Source: Margaritifera margaritifera
Taxonomy: Eukaryota; Mollusca; Bivalvia; Unionida; Margaritiferidae
NCBI GenBank assembly: GCA_029931535.1
Contig: JAQPZY010001675.1
Location: forward strand, 682,001 to 746,000
Direction: 5' to 3'
Length of the DNA stretch: 64,000 nucleotides
Numbering within the stretch: position 1 is the first letter of the stretch; every line of letters starts with the position of its first letter. This document shows positions 12,901 to 24,900 of this stretch, piece after piece. Both the position numbers and the translations under genes were made by a program. The notes under the pieces are model-generated. The model had not been told where the DNA came from, searched no databases, and worked only from the letters and a program-made list of their open reading frames with translations.

Positions 12901-15900
12901 ATGTCAGATCAGCACCATTTTTATTTAGGACCAACTAACATCATAAGAAGTTTTTTGATGAAAACCCCATTCTGACATTGACTTTCCATTGAGTAGTAGC
13001 AATAACAAGATTTTCAAGATGGCTGCCATGGTGGTCATATTGAAATGTCAGATCAGCAGCATTTTCATTTAGGTCCAACCAGACATCATAAGAAGTCTTT
13101 TAGTTAGTACCCCTGGCTGATATTACCATTCATTCTTATGGAGTAGCAATATCAAGATTTTCATGATGGCCGTTGTTTTGTCCATATAGGATATCCAAGT
13201 GGCACCATTTTCATATAGATCCAACTAGACTTCATAAGTTTTCAGGTGAAAACCACATGTTGATATGACTTTCCATTCAGAAGGAGTAATGATAACAAGA
13301 TTTTCAAGATGGCTGCTGTGGTGGCCATGTTGGATGTCTTATCAGCAACATTTTCATTTAGGACAAACTAGACATCACAAGAAGTCGTTTAGTGAAAACC
13401 TCATGTCAATATAACTTCCCATTCAAGAGTAGTGATAACATGGTTTTCAAGATAGCTGCCATGGCAGCTAAACTGGACTTCAGATCCTTACGATTTTCAT
13501 TTAGGACCAACTAGACTTCATAAGATGAATTCTGATGAAAAAAAGCCCATGTTGATATGACATTCTGTTCAGAAGGAGTAGCAATAACAAGATTATCAAG
13601 ATGGCTACTGTTGTGACCATATTGGACGTCAGATCAGCACCAATTTCAGTTAGGACTAACTAGACCATGGGATGAATGCGCATGTAACATTTCATGGCAA
13701 TCCTCCAAGTAGTTTAGGAGGTGTAGTGATAACAAACTTGTGCTAACAGATGGATGTACGATGGACAACAGACAACAGATCATCCCATAAGCTCTTCAGG
13801 TCTATGACTAGTAGAGATAAAAAACCTGGACCCTGTACCTCTAGAGATCCTGCCTCAAACAGCTGGAAAAGACATTTAAATACTGTTGGGTTTTCTTCAA
13901 AGTCTTCTTTTAGTGGCAAGAGTTTCACAACCACAGGGATCACCTACAAAAAGAAATAAAGGTCTGAAAAGAAAACAATATAAGAGATCCTATAAAATCA
14001 GCTAATTTTTTTCCATCACTCTTGGATGACATTATCAGGAATACATGTAAAGGTTCTATGAAAAATGTATTCATATTTTACCTGGAAAAATATTTTCATT
14101 GATTCCTAAAAAGCACAAAGCCTGGGCTGAGCAAACTTTTTTATCCACTTGTCCAGGACAAGTGGTTTCAGAAAATTCACTTGTCCCAAAAATTTAAATC
14201 ACTTGTCAAGATTTGATGAGATGTATGCACATTAATCAATAGAAAGAACAGATAAAATAATGTAAAATATATTTATTTCTTAAAAGAATTAAGTTTTCAA
14301 AACCATAGGTTGATATTACACATTTTGTTACATCAGAGGTTTTCATTTTTCCATTGTCTAGGTATCTTGTATGCACTATTTCTTGCTCCAATATGAAAGC
14401 ATCAGTACTTCCATCAGAGTGGAAAGGAATTAACTGGAATTCAGACATTCCCTAACTTCTTCTCCCAAGTCTTGATCGATTGATAGAATGAAGTCTCTTG
14501 CCCTGAATATGTTCTTATAATTAGCACTAAGTTCAACAATGTTCTTCTCCTGAAGCGCACACAGCATTTCCAAATCACAAAAAATGGTTTTCCATAACGG
14601 GCTAGACTGTAAGCTGTGTTAAAGAAAGCTCAATTTTTTTTCATTTCAGTCACATTTAGTTATGAAAGGGCCTTTCCTAGTGTAGGAGCAGCAACTATAA
14701 CCTCAGGGATTTTCTGCACATGCTGGCTATTGTCGTGCATATACTGTACAACACAGGCCTTGTGAGGTCCTGAATTGTCACGAGACTTGATTGGTCCAAT
14801 CCTGAATTTGTCAGTTCAATAGACAAATACACTGGTATAATTTCCAACCTGTGCCAGTTTGGGACATTGTTTGCAGTATCTGCAAAACATTTTTCCTTCG
14901 GAGTCAGTGAATTCAAGCTAGGGATAACTATCACCCCAAAGCGACCAAATATTTCTCAGTCTCTTAGTAGCGTCATATTTGACATCTTTTGTTGCCACAG
15001 AGTCTGGCTTATGTCTCTTTGGACAAATAGTTACCTCACACTCAGTGGCAGTCTTACATTTTACCCCTCCACTTTCACATGAATTATCCTTCTCCGAATC
15101 TTCCTTATTAATTTCCTTGTGAAAATAATTTAGTAAACTCATTTTATCCACATAGTAAATATCACCTTGCTTGACAACTACTTCTAAAGTGATCATAAGA
15201 TACATTTTGTCCTTTAAATATGAACAGAGACAGCTCCTTAATATGTATTTTTTTTTTTTGGTGGGGGGGGGGGGGTAAAACTAATTTTAATTATGTAATA
15301 CTAACCTGTTGCTATTGCTTAGCTAATCTATTTCTGAGACAGGAAATACCCAACCGTATGATGATAATTCATCCTCCCATAGGGTTGATTAGAAAGTTCT
15401 AGGAATAGGACTCTGTATAAACCCCCCAGTCTTGTGCACGTTTTCCACAATTCATCATTCTTTTTCAGGACATAGCCTTACTAGCGGGGCATCAGTGCAG
15501 GGAGGGAGGAGGAATCTGGCAATAGCAACAGGTAAGTATTACATAATTAAAATTAGTTTACCCCACACAAAAATACATTTTAATATCAGTAATAGCTTAC
15601 TCTGTTGCAATTTCTTAGCTGAATTTGCCAGTTTGGTGGGAGGCTGAATATCTCACATTGGTTAAAGAAAATAAAAAAGAATATTCACCCACACTGTAGA
15701 GGCATTGACTACTGCCAGATGGTATCCGCATTGGTCACTTTTTGAACTACGACTAGTGGACCCAAAGAAAATATGCCTTTGCTTTGGTCAGCCAACGAGC
15801 GAAGGTAAAAGGAGAAGGTCGTGCGAGATCGCCAAAACATGGCTTTCATCACATCCTCCAGAGACGAATGAGTTAAATAGGCCCATAAGATAGCAATGGC

Positions 15901-18900
15901 TCGAACCACACGAGCTTTAATTTTCATGAAAGAAAGATCCCTCTCAGTAAGGGACTGGTAAGCTCTTGATAGTTTTGGTAATCCACCTAGAAACAGTGGA
16001 AGCTGAAATATCAGCTGAACTCTTGAGGGGGAGGAAAAACACTTCCAACCCTTCCTTCCCCCTTCAGAAGCTGCTAAATAAAAACGTAAAGCTCTAACTG
16101 GACATAAGAGTCTATCCTGATCATTCCCGGCACAGATATGACTGAGACTGGGGATCTCAATTGGAAGTGGAGCGACCGACGGAAGCTGTTTTTTTGCTAA
16201 ATAACCTGGTTGGCAAAGGAGAGAAACCTACTCATAATTCCCATTGAATCTCAAACAACCTTGCTCTATGGATAGAGCATGAACCTCGCTCCTTCGTCTC
16301 GCGGATGCCAACGAGAGCAAAAAACAGTTTTGAGGGTAAGATTCTTGAAAAAAGCCTAATTTTAAGGTTAATAGGGGGATTTATTAAGGGACCACAAGAC
16401 ACATGAGAGATTCCACCTAGGCATGACAGAGTGAGACACTGGTCTTTACAGTTCAATCAGGTCTGCTAAGTGAGGGTCCACACCAATAGCCCTACAAAAA
16501 TTTAGGAGTGTTAGAAAGGGCTGCCCTATAGCTTTTGATAGTAGAAACTGAGCATTGTCTCTCTTCAAAAAGGAAGAGAAGAAAATCCGCTACTGCTGTC
16601 AAAGAAGGGACAGCTAGGATTGATAAGTTTCCTACTGCACCAATCGCAAAAGATTCTCCACTTGGCATCGTAGACCTTCGACGTAGATCGCCTCTTAGAT
16701 TGAACAATGCACTTGGCGACTTTGCTCGAAAACTTCTCCTGGCGGAGAGATCATTTGACATGAGCTAAGCGTGAAGGTGGAGAATCTGTGGGTTGTTGTG
16801 CAGAAGAGAACCCCTGTGCTGTAACAGAAGGTCCCTCCTCTGGGCTAACATCCTGGGCTGGTCTACCAGCAGGTCGAGAAGATCGTCGAACCACGATCAT
16901 TGGGACCACAGAGGGGCTATCAACATGAGCTGAGCAGTGGAGTTCCTTACTTTGTGAAGTACTTGTGGAATCATCCTGAAGGGTGGGAAGGCGTTGGCAA
17001 ACAGGCGATCCCAATTCAGGCTGAAAGCATCCACTGCCCAGACTCCCTTATCGGGGACAGTGGAGACGTTAAAGGGGAGCTTGTTGTTTAGCCTCGTGGC
17101 GAACAAGTCCACCAAGGGTGTCCCCCAAAGTCTGAACAGGGAATCTGCTAAGGATTGGTGCAGTGACTCAGACTGTGATCTTCTGATCATGAAATCATCA
17201 GGCTTCTTTAAATGATCAAGGAAAATCCACCTGTGAAACTTGGTGAAAGTATAACTCACAAGAATAACCTATACATTTGAGCTTTAACAACAATAAATAT
17301 TAAGGCCAAGTCCACTTCAGAAAACAAGTATAGCTCAACAAGAAAGACCTGTCCATTTTACCTTTAATTATAATAAATATTAGGACCAAGTTCACTGGAG
17401 AAAACAAATATAGCTCGACAAGAATGACCTGTCCATCTGACCTTTAATTATAATAGATATTAGGGCCAAGACCAACAGCAAGTTGCATGTATACCAATGC
17501 CTGTTTTGCAAGTGGACTTGGTCCCCAAGAATACTAAACTGATAGAAGTAAATTATGCAAAAACTAATTTCTCTTTGTTCAATAGCAGTGACTTTGACCT
17601 TTGACAAATTCATTAAGCTTTTTTATTTTGTAGTGGGCAACATATCCATGGTGTTTGGTGAAGGTATATGTGTTTGTTTTGTTGTTTTTAATGGCACTTT
17701 TAACACATTATTGGCTATATCATGCTGAGGAAATAGGAGCTAAGTGCCTTTCCCATGGACACAGCGAGGCAGCCAACCTGGGCTGGCCTGTGTGGGTATC
17801 GAACCTGCAACCCTTGGATTACAAGTTCAAGAGGGTATGTGTAGCAGAACTATAGTTATTGCACAGATACCATTTAACTTTCCCAGGTTAGTGACCTTGA
17901 CCCTTGACCTTTTAACTAGCTTTGTAATGGGCTTCTTCTGTATCAGTCCATTTGCAAAGTTTGATGAAGGTGAAACAGAAGTCAAGTTATTGCATGGAAC
18001 CCATTTTACTTTGGTGGGACAGTTACCTTTACCTTCAATCATTATTCTTGATTTGCTTGATACATACATCACACATCATTCCTTTATCGTTTTTTGATAG
18101 GAATGGCCATTCTCCATCCACTTTACTTGAAGCATGTGATCATATTTTACTTTTTCAATAGTGGTGTAGTCTCAGCTGCTAAAGAATCGCAACCTTCTTC
18201 CCCAGTCTCAGATCCAGGTGCCTGATTTGGCAAAGAATAACCACCATCCTCAGAAGGAGATGAAATTTCTGAACTTTCTAGAAATTGTTCTTTGTGATGT
18301 CTTCCGAAAAAATTTCGAAATTGACTTCTGATTTTTCAACATTTTTCTGCTTGCTGACTACAGGTTCAACCACAAGTGTACGAAGTAACTGGGCTTTGTC
18401 TGACTTATCCAATCAGATTGATGGATTATCAGAACCCCTCAGATTCCTACCTATAAACCCTACAAGTTTCTGACAGAAGTTGGTTGTCCTTGACAACATG
18501 TACAGGATAAAGTTTCTGAGCGACATGTACGCCAAAACCCAATACATACAAATTGTATTATGCATCAGATCAAGGTAAATGTGACAAATGTGAACTATAG
18601 GTAATTTTTTTCCTCACAATTAGTGGCTTCATTTGCGCCAAGGTTATGAAAAATGCAGAAATCCTGCATTCCTGTGCACCAGAAGCAATACTGGTACATA
18701 ATTCATCAAACAATGAAATTTTTCCCCAAAATGTATGTTGGTGTGGAAGCCAATTGTTCTAAATGCATGCATTAAGTACCTGACATCTGCTGTAAAAACA
18801 TGCATGAAAATGCATCAACAAAATTAGAAATGTGTCCATTCATTAAGGTTGTCCCTGTCAATACAACACAAATAAAGGTCCAAGTCAAACAGGGGCCATA

Positions 18901-21900
18901 ACTCCATACAATTTTGCCAGAAAACAGTAACAAGAGTAGTGTGAATGCTACATTATATGCCCAACCCATGTTTAATAGTCCTCTATATAGGCAACAGTGG
19001 GGCATGGTTGACTATGAAGTTTACTGACTAAAAGGTCTTAATGACCTGGACCTTTGGTCAAAGTACAAGGTCTTGAACTAAACTTGCTGTGCATAAACCA
19101 TTATTTACTTATTAGACTGACTATGACCATGATCTTTACAGGGATCCAACTCAAATCTGATTTTTTTTGCATGACTTGTCAATGACAAATTTTCGACTTT
19201 CCATGACAAAATTCTTTAATGTTTACTACGAAAAGTTGGATCTATACACAGGAAATAATGAGAATATTGATCAACATAATATGAAAAATAACCATATAAT
19301 CACATAATCAGCTTTTTTGTCAAAGATGGCCTCCTCCTCCCCTTACAGCCATCCCATCAACCCACTTTAACACTACAGACTGACAAGCAAGCAAAAGGAG
19401 ATTTTAACTTTTTGGCCATTTTCCATGACTTTTCCATTTATTTCCATGCCAATTTTTTTTCCACGACTTTCCATTACTTTCAATGAGAATTTTTTTTTTC
19501 CAATATTTTCCATGACCTTGGGAACCCTGCTTTGGACCCAGAATCTATAGGTTTCTTTATTACCTTATGTGCAGCCATTCACAAAGTTTGGTCAAGGGAC
19601 TTACTCCAGAACACAAGTTATTCTGCAAAACAAATTTTTCCAAAAATCAAAAGGCCTCTTCCATACATTAAGTGCAAGAACTCCACAAATTTTGGTCAAG
19701 CTATGTGGTCTAGAACAAACGTAATAATGCAAAAATAATTTTTTTCTTTCAGCCAGTGACCTTGACTTTTGACCTCCAAATCATTAAGATACTTTCTTAC
19801 CCAATGTGCAAATCATCCACAATTGTAGTGAAGGTACATAGTTGAGAACTGAAATTTGTTTGCAGAAATACCTTTTTCTTGATTCTGTCACATTAACCAT
19901 GACCTTTTGACACCAAAATCATTAGCCTTCTTCCTTAACCCAAGTGCAAGCCATTCACAAAGTTTGGTCCAGGTCTGTAATGCAGAAATAATGGTTATTA
20001 TGCAGAAACCTTTTTTCTCCTTCAAGTCAAGGTAACCTTGACCTTTCACATTATGACCACCTCCCCCATCAATAGGCTTTTCCTTATCCCAAGTGAAAAG
20101 TCATCCACAAATTTGGTCCAGGTCTGTGATGTAGAACTAATGTTATTATGTGGATACATTTTTTATTCTTTCAATCAGTGACCTTGAACTTTGACCATAG
20201 GATTCTTCCTTAGCCCAAGTGCAAGCCATGCAGAAACCGTTTGTCTTCTTTCAATCATGATGACTTTGACCTTTGAGCTCAAGATCAACAGGCTTCTTCC
20301 TTACCCCAAGTGCGTGCCATCCACAAAATTTGGTAACTGTAGATGGTGGAGAACTTGAATTACTGTGCAGAAATGAAATTGGTAACAGACGGACAGACAA
20401 TATAACATAATCTGTTCTGCCTCATGGCAGGCATATAAAAATCACACTTGACCAAAGTCTTCTTAACTTGATATAAAGCCGCACACCAAATTTAGTTTAA
20501 ATCTACAAAATCCTTCACAATTTACTGAGCAGAAACTGAAGGGCAAAGTTCAAAGTCAAACTGGGGTCATACCTCAAAAAAACTTTGCCAGAAAATGGTG
20601 CAAGTCAAATATTGCCTAGGTATTTTTCATGTAAGGCCTCATACCAAATTTGATTTCAATCCACACAGTTTTAAGTCAAATTGGGGTCATAAAATTTTGC
20701 CAGAAAACAGTGAAAATCGAACTTGACCTAGATCTTCTTAGAGGTTCCGCTTCACATTTTTTTGCACAGGGTTCAAAATATAAAGAAAAGGTACTCCCCT
20801 GATTTACCCCACTGTTAATCCTGTTATAAAAAAGAAATGTGCATATCCAAGGGGAGGTTCAAAGAACCTTGGATTTCCTTTATTTTGATATCCAAAGGAT
20901 GGGGGTTGATTTGGATTTGAGAGTATACAGCTAGACCTTACTTCTGATGTGCATCTCAAAGATTACTAGCTGTGCATGACTTTTTTAATTTTCTGAAATT
21001 CAGAGGTAAATTAGTACTATGGACACATTACATGCTCGTCCCATGCTTAACAGTCCTCCATGTACTCTATGTAGGCAATAGTAAGGCATGGATGACTGGA
21101 GATTATTGACTAACAGGTCTCAATGACCTGGATCTTTGGTTTAGGTATGTGGTCTTGAACCACTGTTTGTACAATTTTGGAGTTTCCTAAAGGACTTCTC
21201 AGTAACTTCTAAAAGTTTTCAAGGAGTATATGTTCTTACAGAAACTGAACTTTCTCAATCTGTTACTTTGTATATCACACATAAACAGGTTCAATAATAA
21301 CAGAAATGCACATAATGGTGCCACTACAGCAAGGGCATGCTACTCCAAATGGTAACTACCAGTGTTGTGTCTTTTGGACGAACCATGTTAATTAAACTTA
21401 CTGTGCAGAAACCATTATTTTCCTATTTGACTTATCATGACCATGACCTCTGATCTTTAGACCCCAGAATCTACAGGTTGCTGTATTACCCAAAGTATAA
21501 GCCATCCAAAAAATTTGGTTAAGGAACTTAGTCTAGAACAAACATTATTCTACAAAACCAAGTTTTCTTTGTGCCACAATGACCTTGACCTTTGAATCCA
21601 AATAAATAGTCAAGTCCTCCACAAACTTTAGCCAAGTCACATGGTCTCAAAATAAAGTTATTAGGTGACAAACCATTTTTTAAAAATCCAGTGCCCTTGA
21701 CCTTTCACTCCCCAAATCAATGACTTCTTTCCTACCCAACATGCAGGTTATCCATGGCCAAGAAATGAAATGTTTGTGCAGAAACCATTTTTCTTCTTTT
21801 AGTCAGTGTCCTTGACCTTTGACCAGTTGACTTAAAAATTGAAAGGATTCTTCCTTACTCCAGGTGCAAACCATCCACAAAGTTTGGTCCAAGTCTGTGA

Positions 21901-24900
21901 TGCAAAACTAATGTTTTTGTGTGGAAATCGTTTTCTTCTTTCAGTCAGTAACCTTGACCTATTGACCCCCAAAATTACAGGCTTCTTCCTTACTCCATGT
22001 GCACGCCATCAACAAAGTATGGTTTTGGACTGTGATGTAGAACTAATGTCAATGTGCAGAAATCATAATTCTTCTTTCAGCCACAGTGACCTTGACCTTT
22101 GACCTTTTGAACCCAAAATTGATAGGATTCTTCCATACCAAAGAACAAGCCATCCACGAAGTTTGCCAACTGTAGATGGTGCAGAAGTAGAGTTATTGTG
22201 CAGAAATGAAAATGCTAACAGATGGACAGATGAATGGACAACATCATAACAGAATACATTCCACCACATGGTGGGCATATTATAATAGTAATGCCTAAAC
22301 TGTGAAAATTCATTTCTTTATTTTAAGGACAGGCAAAGTTAGAGTACTTTGTGCTATTTCAAGTACATTCCATAAGGCCAACAAAAAAAACATGTTTCCG
22401 GTTGGCCGACCGTCCCTGTTTCTCATTGCCAACCCTAGCACTTTTTCCCCACCCCCACCCCAAATTTTTTTTTTTTATATACAAAATCACATTGTTGAAA
22501 TTGATTTGTGCATCTAATTAAGCCGGTTTTGCCCAGTACTTTGAAGCACTTGAAAGATTATTTGATTTATATAGGTTTAAAAAAAATAAAAAATAAAAAA
22601 AATTAACAAAAATACCTGCCTACACTAATTTTTAAAACCAGTGCAATAGGAAACACATATAATTTATTTTTTGGCCTTAGCACACAGAAGAAGTCAATTT
22701 CATCAGCTGTCTGCTTCGGACAGCACTTGGTTTTGCTACCAATGATCAAAAATAAATGTCTATTCAAGCATGTTTATGTTAGAGCAAACAAATTTGCCTT
22801 TGCTTTCCCCAGCTGAGCTCCAAAGCTCCAGAGTGGAACTTAAGATTAAGGACCAAACAAATATTATTATTGTATGATTTAATTTGGTTGTTGTTGCTGA
22901 AAAATTTAAATTGTAAGCAACTAGACATTCCTCCAGAATAATCATCATCAACTTTATATCAAAGTTAGTAACCCTGACCTTTGAGTTTTTTTACCCTGAA
23001 ATCAATAGGGCAGTTTTACCCCAACTGCAAGCCATTCAACAAGTTTGTCAACTGTTGACGGTGGACAACTCGAGTTAATGTGAAGAAACGAAATTAGTAA
23101 CAGACAGATGGACAGACAACACCATAACATAATATGCTCTGCCTTATGGCAGGCATATAAAGAAACAAAATGTTAAGCTAAAACTGTTAAACTTTTCTTA
23201 CATGTTCGAGGGGTACAGCACTCTTATGGGTCCAGATTAGTCTACATGTGGCAGCACAGATGTTGTCCTTGACACGTCCATTGGTCTCATTGTTAAGCAC
23301 ATCAAACAGGGTTTTCAAGATTTCAGGATACTGACTGTATTTGGTTAAGGAGAAAAATCTGAATAACCCATTACATGTGTCAAAATCATCATAACCCATT
23401 ACATGTGGTAAAATCAAAACCCATAACCCATTACACATGGTAAAATCATAACCCATTACATGTGTCAAAATCATCATAACTCATTACATGTGGTAAAATC
23501 ATAACCCATTACATGTGGTAAAATCATCATAACTCATTACATGTGGTAAAATCATAACCCATTACATGTGATAAAATCATCATAACCCATTACATGCAGT
23601 AAAATCATCGTAACCCATTACATGTGATAAAATCATCATAACCCATTACATGCAGTAAAATCATCGTAACCCATTACATGTGATAAAATCATCATAACCC
23701 ATTACATGTGGTAAAATCATCATCATCATTACATGTGGTAAAATCATCATAACCCATTACACGTCGTAAAATCATAACCCATTGCATGTGGTAAAATCAT
23801 CATAACCCATTACATGTGGTAAAATCATCATAACCCATTACATGTGGTAAAATCATCATAACCCATTACACGTCGTAAAAATCATCATAAACCATTACAT
23901 GTGATAATATCATCATAACCAGGATGCTTTCTTTTCCATTCCGTGGTTTTTTATAAGTAATTTAAATGTTTTATATTAGTAACAAATGCCAAATTTGATA
24001 GTCGATTGGCATCATCAGAGCAAAATTTGAAATACTTCCATGCCAGAATGCTGTCAAATTTGATCAAATACTGTTGAGCAATTTTTGAGAAGTCGTTTAA
24101 AAGTTTGGCTCTTTTGTATAAAAGAGCCAGGATGCTTCCTTTTAAGTCTGAGTAAAACCTGTTCCAGATGTTGACCAACTGATGATGAACAATGCACTGG
24201 ACACAGGTCCATACCATAATATTGCATGATTTTAGGGCCAATAACTCTCAAACCCACTTATAAAACATGGTCAGGTGTGGCTCCCATTTTTTTTTTAAAA
24301 GAAAATAACCCAAAAACTGGCCAATTTGTTAAATGTGAACAAAATTGCAATCAAAACTAGTAAATGAAACTTTGATATATCGCTCATTTTATCGTCAAAA
24401 ACGGCGGTTAGTGCCCAGAAATCTGATTCAACAACATGAAATTTGCAGCTTTTAATAAGAAGTCACATATTTTGTCAAGTTTTCTATACAAAAAAACTCC
24501 CAGTACACTGTAAATAACAATATTTGGCGATATTCTGATCCATGAAAATGTCAGTAATGCCTACTGGTAGCAGTACTTTAAGAAATAAATGCCAGTTAAA
24601 TAAGCTTTTTTTAAGTGAAATTTGTGTTTTAGTTCCATCTTTTAATTTGGATTCAGTGTAAATCATAAATGTTATATGCCCTCTTGTATTCAAATGTGAG
24701 AAGTGTCAATCAAGCATCACAGCTATGTTCACAAGCGTTTCTGAGATCCTAATTAAGTGCCGATCTCTGATTTGCGGTTGTTGTATTGTTACAAACAACG
24801 AAAAGTAGACCTGCTTTGTATTATCACATTAACTACATCTTTTGTATAAAATAAAGTAAAGGGAGTGGAATAAAAAAAAAGGTAAAAGGCATGCAAATCC

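Noticed and set aside
23363..23930. CRISPR-like regular array
   Set aside because: Units are contiguous without unique spacers, lengths vary, and the context is eukaryotic. It is a minisatellite; the same applies to the arrays at 8.5 and 44.7 kb.
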